Part shown: piece by piece, positions 7,699 to 16,888 of the stretch
Layout: each line of letters opens with the position of its first letter
How positions within the stretch are numbered: the stretch's first letter is position 1
DNA from: a virus
Virus record (IMG/VR): IMGVR_UViG_3300021964_000459
Location: 1-25,722 of that record
Length of the DNA: 25,722 bases
Direction: 5' to 3' (one strand)
Position numbers and translations under genes: made by a program
Notes under the pieces: generated by a model
Seen by the model: the letters and a program-made list of their open reading frames with translations, nothing else
What the model was told of the DNA's origin: nothing
The model's database searches: none

Positions 7699-7958
7699 TG
7701 GAAATAGTAATCGACACCCATCTCTTATGGAATCTTATGATAACATTCGTGTTAGCACCACTAGGTTTTCTCATAAGAAGTCTTTTATCTGAGCAGAAAA
7801 GAATAGACATACTTGTTAACAAGACAAGAGAAGAATTAGCAAAGGATTATGTCACTAGAGAACAGATAGAAGTGGACTTTGAAAGAATCATGGCTACTAT
7901 GACAAGGATAGACGAAAAGATAGACCGTCTACAATCTAAGACTTACTTCCAAGAATAG
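7698..7958 (+). CDS. Small membrane-anchored coiled-coil protein, 86 aa
   Basis: Residues 7-30 (THLLWNLMITFVLAPLGFLI) form one hydrophobic membrane segment. The following 55 residues are charged and helical with heptad-like spacing (EQKRIDILVNKTREELAK, RIMATMTRIDEKIDRLQSK). One N-terminal membrane helix plus a cytoplasmic coiled coil is an architecture seen in small phage lysis or membrane-associated proteins, but there is no specific motif, so holin or spanin assignments would be guesses. It lies between the accessory operon and the gp13 late promoter. Confidence 0.6.
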   Translation: MEIVIDTHLLWNLMITFVLAPLGFLIRSLLSEQKRIDILVNKTREELAKDYVTREQIEVDFERIMATMTRIDEKIDRLQSKTYFQE

Positions 7959-7970
7959 ACTTAAAATTCG

Positions 7971-7997
7971 TATAAATAGTATTATAGATTTAATACT
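7971..7997 (+). promoter_or_regulatory. Late promoter (TATAAATA) with leader hairpin, before gp13
   Basis: Exact TATAAATA at 7971-7978 lies 30 bases before the gp13 ATG. The predicted start region is followed by AGTATT-(8 nt)-AATACT (7978-7997), which would form a hairpin near the 5' end of the neck-gene transcript. Confidence 0.7.
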
Positions 7998-8008
7998 GGA
8001 ATACAATT

Positions 8009-8824
8009 ATGTCAAAACCAAACTCGAAAGCAACATTCAAAGAGTACATTAAAAGAAAACTGGGTGCTCCAGTCTTAGAAATCAACGTGGATGATGACCA
8101 GTTTGATGACAGAATAGATGAAGCTTTGCAATACTTTCGTGAATTTCACTATGAGGGTTCAATCAAGTGTTATCTAAAACATCAGATTACACAAGAAGAG
8201 ATTGATTCCTTTAAGACAAATGAAACACATAATGCAGCTACAACTGGAACTCAAGCAATTTCAAACCAAACATATGGTGAGGGACAGAACTATATAACAC
8301 TACCCGAACATGTGTTAAGTGTTATACAAATATTCCCTTTCTCAAGTGGAACAACTTCCAATATGTTTGATATCCAATATCAATTGAGACTTAATGATTT
8401 ATGGGACTTGACATCAACAAGTGTTTTATATTACTCACAAGTACAATCACACTTATCACTTTTAAACGACATCTTAGTGGGTCAAATACCTATAAGATAT
8501 AACATGCATTCTAATAGGCTTTACATTGACTATAATGCAAACAAATTAGTTGCAGGTGAATACATTGTTATAGAGTGTTATAGGAAGATAGACCCAACAG
8601 ACATGACAGATATCTTTGATGACATGTGGTTGAAGAAATATGCAACTGCATTAGTTAAGTATCAGTGGGGAGAAAACCTTTCTAAGTTCTCAGGAATTGC
8701 ATTGCCAGGCGGAGTGACACTTGATGGACAACAAATGAAGGACGAAGCAAAAGAAGAAATTTTAAGATTAGAAGAAGAGTCAAGACTGAACTATGAAATG
8801 CCAGTTCTTGATATGATGGGATAA
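8009..8824 (+). CDS. 13: Neck protein gp13
   Basis: A 271-residue homologue of T4 gp13 (309 aa), a head-to-tail neck protein. The N-terminus KATFKEYIKRKLGAPVLEINVDDDQFDDRIDEALQYF is the characteristic start of gp13 in marine T4-like phages: a Lys/Arg-rich helix followed by an acidic helix. The C-terminus carries KKYATALVKYQWGENLSKF, also typical. It is first in the canonical 13-14-15-16-17-18-19-20 order, directly behind a late promoter. The next ATG follows its stop by three bases. Confidence 0.85.
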   Translation: MSKPNSKATFKEYIKRKLGAPVLEINVDDDQFDDRIDEALQYFREFHYEGSIKCYLKHQITQEEIDSFKTNETHNAATTGTQAISNQTYGEGQNYITLPEHVLSVIQIFPFSSGTTSNMFDIQYQLRLNDLWDLTSTSVLYYSQVQSHLSLLNDILVGQIPIRYNMHSNRLYIDYNANKLVAGEYIVIECYRKIDPTDMTDIFDDMWLKKYATALVKYQWGENLSKFSGIALPGGVTLDGQQMKDEAKEEILRLEEESRLNYEMPVLDMMG

Positions 8825-8827
8825 ACC

Positions 8828-9685
8828 ATGCCAACAAACGTATTCTTTAACCATGCAGTAAGTAGTGAACAACATCTTTATGAAGATTTGGTTGTTGAGT
8901 CTATGCGTTTCTATGGTCATGAAACATTTTACTTACCGAGAGAGGTCGTAGAAGAAGACACCATTCTCAATGAAGATGTGCAATCTACATTTGGTGATGC
9001 ATATTCAGTAGAAATGTATTTAGAAAATACAGAAGGATTTGAAGGAGAGGGAGACTTATTCAGTAAGTTTGGTGTTCAAGTAAAAGACCAAGCAACCTTT
9101 GTAATTGCATTGAGAACATGGGAAAGATTCATATCACTAGATTCTAATCTTGCAACATCAATGAGACCCAACGAAGGAGATTTAATATACTTCCCTCTCA
9201 GTGGTTCAATGTTTGAAATCAAATTTGTAGAACATGAAAATCCTTTCTATCAAGTTGGAAAACTATTCGTGTTCAAAATGCAATGTGAACTCTTTGAATA
9301 CAGTGGAGAAGATTTCGATACTGAAATAGGTACTATAGATGTTATAGAAAATGAAAATGCTTATGCATTAGACTTAACTATGGAGGATAGTGGGTCGGGT
9401 TCTTACACTATAAATGAACCAGTGACACTTAATGGTACTGTAGTTGGAGAGGTTTCTGCATGGTCAGGTACAACAAGGAAACTAAATCTTGTACACAACA
9501 CTTCAACACTTGCAGTTGGTGACACTATCGTAGGTTCTACTTCAGAAACATCTCGTACTATTGCATCAATTACAGATGTAATGACAATGGAGAATGATGG
9601 TCAAGCACAAAACAAAGACTTTGAAGACAAGGCAGATGGATACTTAGATTTCTCAGAGACTAACCCATTCGGTGAGGTCACATAA
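8828..9685 (+). CDS. 14: Neck protein gp14
   Basis: A 285-residue homologue of T4 gp14 (256 aa). The N-terminus MPTNVFFNHAVSSEQHLYEDLVVESMRFYGHETFYLPRE is diagnostic. The core NEGDLIYFPLSGSMFEIKFVE and LFVFKMQCELFEYSGEDFDT matches the family. Residues about 190-270 carry an extra Gly/Thr/Val-rich beta region (LNGTVVGEVSAWS, AVGDTIVGSTS), the kind of C-terminal insert seen in marine homologues but absent from T4. The stop overlaps the gp15 start (ATAATG). Together with gp13 it completes the head so that the tail can join. Confidence 0.85.
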   Translation: MPTNVFFNHAVSSEQHLYEDLVVESMRFYGHETFYLPREVVEEDTILNEDVQSTFGDAYSVEMYLENTEGFEGEGDLFSKFGVQVKDQATFVIALRTWERFISLDSNLATSMRPNEGDLIYFPLSGSMFEIKFVEHENPFYQVGKLFVFKMQCELFEYSGEDFDTEIGTIDVIENENAYALDLTMEDSGSGSYTINEPVTLNGTVVGEVSAWSGTTRKLNLVHNTSTLAVGDTIVGSTSETSRTIASITDVMTMENDGQAQNKDFEDKADGYLDFSETNPFGEVT

Positions 9686-10734
9686 TGTTTGGGACACATT
9701 TTTATCATGAAACAATTAAACGAAGTGTATCAATCTTTGGAACACTATTCAATAACATATCTGTAGTAAAAAGAAAGGCAGACGGAACAGTACTTAGTAA
9801 AAGTTTAGTTCCTATTGCATATGGCCCTAATGCAAAGTGGTTATCACGATTAAATCAAGAGCCCGATTTAAATGATGGAAATAGAAGTCAAGTAAGTCTT
9901 CCAAGAATGGCATTTGAGATGAACTCATTTGAATATGATGCAACGAGACAACAAAACAAACTTATACGAACACAAAAGAAATTACTAGAAACTGGTGATA
10001 CTGGTAAAAGAGGATTTCAATATGCACCAGCACCCTACAATATAGGATTTACACTTGGCATTCTTGCAAATCAAGTTAATGATGCAATCCAAATCGTAGA
10101 ACAAATTGTTCCATATTTTCAACCCGAGTATACTGTGACTATGAACATGATTGACTCAATGAGTGAAAAGAGAGATGTTCCTATAACACTTAATAGTGTA
10201 TCAATGGAAGACACATATGAAGGTGGTTTTGAAGACAATAGAATAATAGAATATACTTTAGACTTTACAATGAAAGTTTACTTCTTTGGCCCTGTGTATA
10301 CGGGAGAGGTTATTAAGAGTGTTATTGAAAGAGACTATGTCAATATCGATGCAGGTGGATTTACAACTTCACAAATAGATGCATCAGGTCTTGTTAAAGA
10401 GGTTAAACACTATGAACCTGCATTTGGAGAGGTTGCAGATGCAGTGTCTAATAGTACTAATGTGTCGTTTGGAACTGTAATAAATAGTAAGATAAGTGTG
10501 GGAGATGAAGTATTTGGTACTAACTTAGATACCAACCCGACAGTCACTGCTGTTGGTTCAGATAAACTTACTGTAACACTAAGTTCTGCAATCACTATTG
10601 ATGCTGACACTACACTTAAGTTTGTTGGTTCTGTAGACCCAAGTGATACATTTGTTGTTGCAGAAACAGTTACATTTTATGATGACGGTGTTGATTCTAC
10701 ATTTGCAGAAGATAAAGTCACCGATGCGAGTTAA
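9685..10734 (+). CDS. 15: Tail sheath stabilizer/completion protein gp15
   Basis: A 349-residue protein. Residues 1-225 correspond to T4 gp15 (272 aa), which caps the sheath and tube end and mediates head-tail joining. MFGTHFYHETIKRSVSIFGTLFNNI and the VPIAYGPNAKWLSRL motif are diagnostic. Residues about 245-349 form an added acidic, Thr/Val-rich C-terminal extension (KISVGDEVFGTN, VTAVGSDKLTVTLSSAI) of the same beta style as the gp14 extension. It overlaps the gp14 stop by one base and lies three bases before gp16. Confidence 0.85.
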   Translation: MFGTHFYHETIKRSVSIFGTLFNNISVVKRKADGTVLSKSLVPIAYGPNAKWLSRLNQEPDLNDGNRSQVSLPRMAFEMNSFEYDATRQQNKLIRTQKKLLETGDTGKRGFQYAPAPYNIGFTLGILANQVNDAIQIVEQIVPYFQPEYTVTMNMIDSMSEKRDVPITLNSVSMEDTYEGGFEDNRIIEYTLDFTMKVYFFGPVYTGEVIKSVIERDYVNIDAGGFTTSQIDASGLVKEVKHYEPAFGEVADAVSNSTNVSFGTVINSKISVGDEVFGTNLDTNPTVTAVGSDKLTVTLSSAITIDADTTLKFVGSVDPSDTFVVAETVTFYDDGVDSTFAEDKVTDAS

Positions 10735-10737
10735 TAT

Positions 10738-11136
10738 ATGGCAAAAATTGAAGACCAATTAGATGATGTTCTAAACATTTCTAAAGAAATAAAACAAGAA
10801 ACCCAAGTAGTCAAAGTCCCTCAAAGAGTTGAGAGTATGGAGAACGACTATAAGTATGGTCGTGAGACCCTCTATGGGCTCGTAGAAAGGGGTCAGGATG
10901 CAATTGATGGAATACTAGACTTGTGTAAGGAAACAGAACACCCACGTGCTTACGAGGTAGCAGGTCAACTTATAAAGACTGTTGGGGATACTGCAGAGAA
11001 GTTATTAGACTTGCAGAAAAAGATGAAAGATTTAAACAATGAGAATGAAGGAGTGAAGACTCAACATAACCATCTTTATGTTGGTTCAACATCAGAGTTG
11101 CAGAAGTTCCTAAAGAAAGAGAATAAGAAAGATTAA
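10738..11136 (+). CDS. 16: Small terminase subunit gp16
   Basis: A 132-residue homologue of T4 gp16 (164 aa), the DNA-recognition subunit that stimulates the packaging motor. It is almost wholly helical and charged; RETLYGLVERGQDAIDGILDLCKETEHPRAYEVAGQLIKTV near 41-81 is the conserved central segment that forms the oligomer in T4-like phages. The stop overlaps the gp17 start (TAATG at 11134-11138), the usual coupling of the two terminase subunits. Confidence 0.85.
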   Translation: MAKIEDQLDDVLNISKEIKQETQVVKVPQRVESMENDYKYGRETLYGLVERGQDAIDGILDLCKETEHPRAYEVAGQLIKTVGDTAEKLLDLQKKMKDLNNENEGVKTQHNHLYVGSTSELQKFLKKENKKD

Positions 11137-12716
11137 TGGTTAAACCCACAAATGAAGGATATCTTGGTAATAATTTAATCAAGAGAGCAGGTATTGAACA
11201 ACAATACACTGAAGATGAGTTTAAAGAATACTTGAAGTGTTCTAAAGAACCCGTCCATTTTATAGAAAACTATTGTCAAATTATATCACTAGATGAAGGT
11301 CTTGTCAAATTTAAACTTCGTGGGTATCAAGGAAATCTGATAGAACATTATGATGAAAATCGATTTAATGTAGTTCTTGCATCTCGTCAGAGTGGTAAAT
11401 CAATCACCTCTTGTGCATATCTCTTATGGTATCTATTGTTTCATCCCGAAGTGACTGTAGCTGTACTTGCAAACAAAGGTGCAATTGCAAGGGAGATGAT
11501 ATCCCGTATTGTCACTATGTTAGAGAGTGTACCGTTTTTCTTACAGCCAGGTGTTAAAATTCTTAACAAAGGTAATATAGAATTTGCAAATGATTCTAAG
11601 GTCGTTGCAGCTGCAACATCTTCGAGTTCTATTCGTGGATTGTCTATAAACCTCTTGTATCTTGATGAGTTTGCATTCGTAGAAAATGCAGAAGAGTTCT
11701 ATACTTCAACATATCCCGTTGTCACATCGGGTAAAAATTCAAAGGTTATTATCACATCTACTGCAAATGGTGTTGGTAATATGTTTTATAAGATATATGA
11801 AAGTGCAGTTCAGAAACAATCTGAATATAAACACTTCCTTATCAACTGGTTTGATGTGCCAGGCAGAGATGAAGAGTGGAAAAAACAAACCATTGCAAAT
11901 ACATCTGAGACTCAGTTCGAACAAGAATATGGTAATTCATTCTTGGGAACTGGTAATACCCTTATAAACAGTAATGTTTTACTAGGACTAAGGAGTGTAG
12001 ACCCTGATTGGAATCGAGATAACATAAATATATACGAAAGACCTAAAGAGGGGCATTCATATGTATGTACAGTTGATGTTTCTAAGGGTAGAGGAATAGA
12101 TTATTCAACATTTAGTATTTTTGATGTGAGTAGTCAACCATTTAAACAAGTTGCAACATTTAGAGACAATATGCTCTCACCTATGTTACTTCCTGATATG
12201 ATAAATAAGTATGTAAAACCATATAATGAAGCATTGGTGATAGTAGAGAACAATGCAGAAGGTGGTACAGTTGCAACCCAATTACACTATGATATAGAAT
12301 ATCCTAATGTTTTTGTGCAGGGGATGACAAAACAAGAAGATATCGGTGTAACAATGAACAGGAAAATCAAAAGGATTGGTTGTTCAACATTAAAAGAATT
12401 ATTAGAAGAAAATAGATTAGAATTAATAGACCGTGCAACAATAACAGAATTACTAACATTTGTTAATAAAGGTAATTCATATGAAGCAGCAAAAGGATAT
12501 CATGACGATATGGTTATGAACTGTGTATTATTTGCATGGTTTGTAACAACAGAATTTTTCTATCATTTAACGGATTCACAAGTTAAAGACTTGTTGTATT
12601 CAGAACAACAAAAATTGATTGAAGAAGACCTATTACCAGCAGGAGTATTTGGTTCAACCCCTGCAGAAGAAGTCTCATTTGTAGATAAAGAAGGGGATAG
12701 GTGGTTTCAATCATAA
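11136..12716 (+). CDS. 17: Large terminase subunit gp17 (packaging ATPase/nuclease)
   Basis: A 526-residue homologue of T4 gp17 (610 aa). The ATPase domain shows the terminase-type Walker A SRQSGKS at 83-89 (Lys88) and Walker B LLYLDEF with D177/E178. The RNase H-like nuclease domain has D314 in CTVDVSKGRG, E371 in VIVENNAEGG and D457/D458 in YHDDMVMN, giving the acidic metal-binding set. The protein translocates DNA through the portal vertex and cuts concatemers. The shortness relative to T4 lies mostly at the N-terminus, as is usual in marine relatives. Confidence 0.93.
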   Translation: MVKPTNEGYLGNNLIKRAGIEQQYTEDEFKEYLKCSKEPVHFIENYCQIISLDEGLVKFKLRGYQGNLIEHYDENRFNVVLASRQSGKSITSCAYLLWYLLFHPEVTVAVLANKGAIAREMISRIVTMLESVPFFLQPGVKILNKGNIEFANDSKVVAAATSSSSIRGLSINLLYLDEFAFVENAEEFYTSTYPVVTSGKNSKVIITSTANGVGNMFYKIYESAVQKQSEYKHFLINWFDVPGRDEEWKKQTIANTSETQFEQEYGNSFLGTGNTLINSNVLLGLRSVDPDWNRDNINIYERPKEGHSYVCTVDVSKGRGIDYSTFSIFDVSSQPFKQVATFRDNMLSPMLLPDMINKYVKPYNEALVIVENNAEGGTVATQLHYDIEYPNVFVQGMTKQEDIGVTMNRKIKRIGCSTLKELLEENRLELIDRATITELLTFVNKGNSYEAAKGYHDDMVMNCVLFAWFVTTEFFYHLTDSQVKDLLYSEQQKLIEEDLLPAGVFGSTPAEEVSFVDKEGDRWFQS

Positions 12717-12736
12717 AAAATGATGTGTTGGTGGGT

Positions 12737-12757
12737 TTTTATTTGTTATAAATAAAA
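12737..12757 (+). promoter_or_regulatory. Late promoter (TATAAATA) inside an 8-bp inverted repeat, before gp18
   Basis: TATAAATA at 12747-12754 drives gp18. It overlaps a perfect inverted repeat TTTTATTT-GTTAT-AAATAAAA (12737-12757). The 80-base gap to the gp18 ATG holds no gene. Confidence 0.7.
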
Positions 12758-12797
12758 CAGTAAACAACACTTTTTACATTAACAGGAGTAAAAGAGT

Positions 12798-14786
12798 ATG
12801 ACATTTCAAGTATCACCAGGCGTTCAAATCTCAGAAATAGATTTGACAAATGTTGTTCCAGCAGTATCCAGTACAACTGGTGCATTTGCAGGTTCATTTA
12901 ATTGGGGCCCTGTTGATGAAGTTGTAACAGTTTCAGATGCAAAGGGTTTGGTAGACAATTTTTCTTCACCAGCAAATTCAGTTGCAGGAGCTGAAGACTT
13001 CTACACAGCAGAATCCTTCCTTAAATATGGTTCTTCTTTAAGAATCGTTAGGGTAAACACAAACGGTCTTTTCAGTGCAAATGCAAGTGGAGATGCCTCA
13101 TCATTATTAAAAAACAACGATGACTATGTAAACACTTATAAGAGTGGTGGACAAGCAGGAACTGCAGGACAGTGGATAGCAAGAAACCCAGGCTCATTAG
13201 GTAATTCATTAAAAGTATCATCATGTGCTAGTGCAAACGCATATTTCAACGAGAACGTAACTACAGTAGACGGAAATGAAGGAACAGGACAAACCGTTAT
13301 CACTATGACTAGTGGTGCAGTGTTTATCGTTGGAGACATAATCAGATTTGCAGGACACAATACAGAATACAAAATTACTGCAATTAGTACAAATGATGTC
13401 ACAATCGAAGCAGTAGGTCAACCTGCTGGAACTGGTTTAACAGTTGATGTTGCAGATGGAGTACAGGTATCAAGATACTGGGAACATTATGCATTATTCA
13501 GTAAAGCACCAGGCACATCTTCAGGTGCTACACTTGCAGGTGCAGGTGCAGACGAACTACACATTGTGGTTGTAGATGAAGATGGTTTAATTTCGGGTGC
13601 ATCAGGAACAGTTTTAGAGTCATACGGTTTCGTATCACTTGCATCAGACGCTAAAGATGCACAAGGTGGTTCATTATACTATAAAGATGTAGTATCAACT
13701 GGTTCATCATGGGTATATTGGAGTGGACATAACACTGCAACAGACCTAACAGTTTCAGAAAATAGAACACTTGCTGACTCAGTAAGTGATGCATTCACTG
13801 GCCCATCAACACCTTTCTCATCATCACTAAGTGGTGGTGCTGATGGTAGAATATCTACTGCAGGTGAAAAACATGGTGCATGGTCAACTCACTTCGGTGA
13901 TGCAGAGACTATAGACTTCTCATTATTATTAGTAGGTTCAACAAGAACTGATAATGGAAGTGGTGTTCAACAAGATATTCTTGCAGACTGGACAACATTA
14001 ACAAACCAAGCAATCCTTCTTTGTGAAACAAGAAAGGACTGTATGGCAATATGTTCACCAAGATATGCAGATGTCGTTGGTGTTTCATCAGAAGCAACAC
14101 AATCAAGTAATGTAATCACAACTGCAAATACAGCAACATCAAGTTCATATGCAGTTATCGATTCAACATGGGTATATCAATATGATAGATTCCATGACAC
14201 ATATAGATGGATTCCTGCAAACGGACATACTGCAGGTATTATGGCAAGGTCAGACCTATTGAGAGATGCATGGATATCTCCTGCTGGTTTCTCAAGAGGA
14301 CAATACTTAGGTATTACTAAACTTGCATTCAATCCAAAACAAGGTTCAAGAGACGATTTATATCGTGCAAGAGTTAACCCTGTTGTCACATTCCCTGGCC
14401 AAGGTACATTGTTATATGGAGATAAAACTGCATTAACAACACCTAGTGCTTTTGATAGAATTAATGTAAGAAGGTTATTCATTGTATTAGAGAAAGCAAT
14501 TGCAACTGCAGCTAAAGCTCAGTTATTTGAGTTCAATGATGCATTCACTCGTGCTCAGTTTAGAAGTGCAGTAGAACCATTCTTAAGAGATGTTAAAAAC
14601 AGAAGAGGATTAGTAGATTATTCAGTTATTTGTGATGAAACAAACAATACAGACACTGTTATAGACAGAAACGAGTTTGTATGTTCAATCTTCGTGAAAC
14701 CTGCAAAATCTATCAATTTCATAACTTTGAACTTTATTGCTGCTAGAAGTGGTGTTGAGTTTGAAGAAATATATAGTGCAGTTTAA
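12798..14786 (+). CDS. 18: Tail sheath protein gp18
   Basis: A 662-residue homologue of the T4 contractile sheath protein gp18 (659 aa). The N-terminus SPGVQISEIDLTNVVPAVSSTTGAFAG matches the sheath N-terminal strand. The C-terminal domain RGLVDYSVICDETNNT...NEFVCSIFVKPAKSINFITLNFIAARSGVEFEE is nearly diagnostic. It also has LFVVLEK-like and RAQFRSAVEPFL sheath motifs near 560-600. The variable middle (about 130-400) contains beta inserts such as VFIVGDIIRFAGH. The ribosome-binding site is CAGGAG (12783-12788). The sheath polymerises around gp19 and contracts on infection. Confidence 0.93.
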   Translation: MTFQVSPGVQISEIDLTNVVPAVSSTTGAFAGSFNWGPVDEVVTVSDAKGLVDNFSSPANSVAGAEDFYTAESFLKYGSSLRIVRVNTNGLFSANASGDASSLLKNNDDYVNTYKSGGQAGTAGQWIARNPGSLGNSLKVSSCASANAYFNENVTTVDGNEGTGQTVITMTSGAVFIVGDIIRFAGHNTEYKITAISTNDVTIEAVGQPAGTGLTVDVADGVQVSRYWEHYALFSKAPGTSSGATLAGAGADELHIVVVDEDGLISGASGTVLESYGFVSLASDAKDAQGGSLYYKDVVSTGSSWVYWSGHNTATDLTVSENRTLADSVSDAFTGPSTPFSSSLSGGADGRISTAGEKHGAWSTHFGDAETIDFSLLLVGSTRTDNGSGVQQDILADWTTLTNQAILLCETRKDCMAICSPRYADVVGVSSEATQSSNVITTANTATSSSYAVIDSTWVYQYDRFHDTYRWIPANGHTAGIMARSDLLRDAWISPAGFSRGQYLGITKLAFNPKQGSRDDLYRARVNPVVTFPGQGTLLYGDKTALTTPSAFDRINVRRLFIVLEKAIATAAKAQLFEFNDAFTRAQFRSAVEPFLRDVKNRRGLVDYSVICDETNNTDTVIDRNEFVCSIFVKPAKSINFITLNFIAARSGVEFEEIYSAV

Positions 14787-14799
14787 GGAGAAATAAAAC

Positions 14800-15297
14800 A
14801 TGGCAACAATAGACCAATTTAAAGCACAATTAATCGGTGGTGGGCCAAGAGCCAACAGATTTAGAGTGTTTGTTCCTAGGACAGGAAATAAAATAGAGTT
14901 TTTGTGTAAAGCAACAAGTATACCTGCTGCTACAATCACTCCAGTAGAAGTCCCGTTTAGAGGTCAAATACTTAAACTTGCAGGTGATAGAACTTTTGAA
15001 GATTGGAGTATTACTGTTATAAACGATAATGAGTTCTCTGCAAGAACTGCTTTAGAAGCATGGCAAGAAGAAATCCAAGGATTTGGAACTTCTGATGGTG
15101 CAACTTCAACTGATTACTTAATTTCTCGTGCATTCGTAGAACAGTTAGGTAAAGATGATTCAGTCCTTGCGAGATATGAGTTCTTTAATATGTTCCCAAA
15201 TTCAATCGGTTCAATAGATTTATCTTATGAAAACGGTGATGCTTTGGAAGAATTTGAAACAACATTCTCATATTCTCACTGGGAAAGAGTCGTTTAA
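14800..15297 (+). CDS. 19: Tail tube protein gp19
   Basis: A 165-residue homologue of T4 gp19 (163 aa), the inner tube subunit. FLCKATSIPAATITPVEVPFRGQ near 32-54 and LAGDRTFEDWSITVINDNEFSARTALEAWQ near 58-87 are the family hallmarks. The C-terminal ENGDALEEFETTFSYSHWE resembles the final tube strand. It follows gp18 by 13 bases with AAGGAG before the ATG, and no separate promoter is visible, so it is probably cotranscribed with the sheath gene. Confidence 0.93.
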   Translation: MATIDQFKAQLIGGGPRANRFRVFVPRTGNKIEFLCKATSIPAATITPVEVPFRGQILKLAGDRTFEDWSITVINDNEFSARTALEAWQEEIQGFGTSDGATSTDYLISRAFVEQLGKDDSVLARYEFFNMFPNSIGSIDLSYENGDALEEFETTFSYSHWERVV

Positions 15298-15314
15298 GTA
15301 GAATTAAAGTGAAA

Positions 15315-15341
15315 ATAACACTCAAGAAGGTGTTATAAATA
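15315..15341 (+). promoter_or_regulatory. Late promoter (TATAAATA) overlapping a 7-bp inverted repeat, before gp20
   Basis: ATAACAC-(8 nt)-GTGTTAT (15315-15336) overlaps TATAAATA at 15334-15341. The gp20 ATG is at 15347, where the late transcript itself should start, so the leader would be close to zero. The only ribosome-binding-like sequence (AAGAAGG, 15324-15330) lies upstream of the promoter. Confidence 0.6.
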
Positions 15342-15346
15342 ATAGT

Positions 15347-16876
15347 ATGGAAATATTTGGATTTGAAATATCTCGTAAAAAAGACGAGTTAAGAGCAACG
15401 ACTGTCAATCAAGGACAGTCATTTGTTGCACCTGTAGATGATGATGGAACACCCGTCATTGCTCAACAGGCAGGTTATATCGGTGGTGGTGCTTATGGTT
15501 CCTATGTCGATATGGATGGTGGTATTAAGAATGAGGTTGAACTTATTCGTAGATACAGAGAAACATCCCTAGTACCTGAATGTGACGCTGCTATTGAAGA
15601 CATTATAAATGAGTGTATCACATCGGATAGTGCAGATAGGATTGTGACACTTGACTTAAGAGATGTTAAACTCTCAGACAGCATCAAGAAAAAGATGCAA
15701 GACGAATTTAGTCATATCCTATCCTTAATGAAGTTCAATCAGAACTCTCATGAATTATTCAGAAAATGGTACGTAGATGGAAGAATATACTTCCATAAAG
15801 TCGTTGACTCTAAAAGACCTAAATTTGGTCTTGTAGATTTACGAAACGTAGACCCTCTTAAGATTAAGAAAGTTAGAAATGTAGAAGAAGAGAAGGGTAA
15901 AGACGGGATTAAAAGAATCAAATCTATTGAAGAATTTTATGTCTTTAATGATAAAGGATTCGACAAGAGTAGTGCTGTAGAAGGTTCTACACTTAAAATT
16001 GCACCTGAGGCAGTATGTTATACTACTTCGGGTCTTTTAGACTACAATAAAAATGCAGTTATCGGGTATCTGCATAAAGCATTGAAGACTGCAAATCAGT
16101 TATCAATGATGGAAGATGCACTTGTAATTTATAGATTATCAAGAGCTCCCGAAAGAAGAATTTTCTACATTGATGTAGGAAACCTTCCAAAAGCAAAGGC
16201 AGAACAGTACCTTGCAGAGACTATGAATAAGTATAGAAATAAACTTATTTACAATGCAGATACTGGTGAAATAAAAGACGATAGAAAACATATGAGTATG
16301 TTAGAAGACTTTTGGTTGCCAAGAAGAGAGGGTGGTAGAGGAACAGAGATTACCACTTTGCCTGGCGGACAGAACCTTTCAGAGATTGATGATATAGAAT
16401 ACTTTAAGAAGAAACTATACCAATCACTAAATGTTCCTTCGTCAAGAATGGAGGCGGACAATGGGTTTAACATGGGTCGGTCTTCAGAGATTAGTAGAGA
16501 CGAACTTAAGTTTAATAAGTTCACTAACAGACTTCAGAAGAAGTTTGCTAGAACATTTACAGACATTTTAAGAACTCAAGTTATTCTTAAAGAGATTGTA
16601 AGTCAAGAAGAATTTGATAAGTTTAAAGACTTTATCCAATACGACTTTACTGCAGATAATCACTTTACAGAACTAAAAGAACAAGAGATTTTTAAAGAAA
16701 GATTAGATGCATTACAAGGTGCATCAGAGTATGTCGGTCAATACTTCTCACATGAATATGTAAGAAAGTATATACTTAGACAAACTGAAGAGGATATTGA
16801 ACTTCTTGACCAGCAAATAAAGACTGAAAAAGAAACAATGCCAGACCAAGACGATGACGGTTTTTCATCATATTAG
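15347..16876 (+). CDS. 20: Portal vertex protein gp20
   Basis: A 509-residue homologue of T4 gp20 (524 aa), the dodecameric DNA channel of the head. Characteristic segments are IKNEVELIRRYRETSLVPECDAAIEDIINECI near 61-92 and SMMEDALVIYRLSRAPERRIFYIDVGNLPKAKAEQYLAE near 252-290. HMSMLEDFWLPRREGGRGTEI and SLNVPSSRMEADNGFNMGRSSEI follow. The C-terminal TEKETMPDQDDDGFSSY is acidic. The start lies immediately after the late promoter and lacks a well-placed ribosome-binding site. Confidence 0.93.
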   Translation: MEIFGFEISRKKDELRATTVNQGQSFVAPVDDDGTPVIAQQAGYIGGGAYGSYVDMDGGIKNEVELIRRYRETSLVPECDAAIEDIINECITSDSADRIVTLDLRDVKLSDSIKKKMQDEFSHILSLMKFNQNSHELFRKWYVDGRIYFHKVVDSKRPKFGLVDLRNVDPLKIKKVRNVEEEKGKDGIKRIKSIEEFYVFNDKGFDKSSAVEGSTLKIAPEAVCYTTSGLLDYNKNAVIGYLHKALKTANQLSMMEDALVIYRLSRAPERRIFYIDVGNLPKAKAEQYLAETMNKYRNKLIYNADTGEIKDDRKHMSMLEDFWLPRREGGRGTEITTLPGGQNLSEIDDIEYFKKKLYQSLNVPSSRMEADNGFNMGRSSEISRDELKFNKFTNRLQKKFARTFTDILRTQVILKEIVSQEEFDKFKDFIQYDFTADNHFTELKEQEIFKERLDALQGASEYVGQYFSHEYVRKYILRQTEEDIELLDQQIKTEKETMPDQDDDGFSSY

Positions 16877-16880
16877 GAGA

Positions 16881-16888
16881 TATAAATA
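16881..16888 (+). promoter_or_regulatory. Late promoter (TATAAATA) between ribosome-binding site and start of gp67
   Basis: Exact TATAAATA directly abuts the ATG at 16889, with the ribosome-binding site AGGAGA (16875-16880) on its upstream side. Transcripts initiated here would lack both that site and the gp67 start, so this promoter would serve gp68 and gp21, while gp67 would be made from gp20 read-through. Confidence 0.6.
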
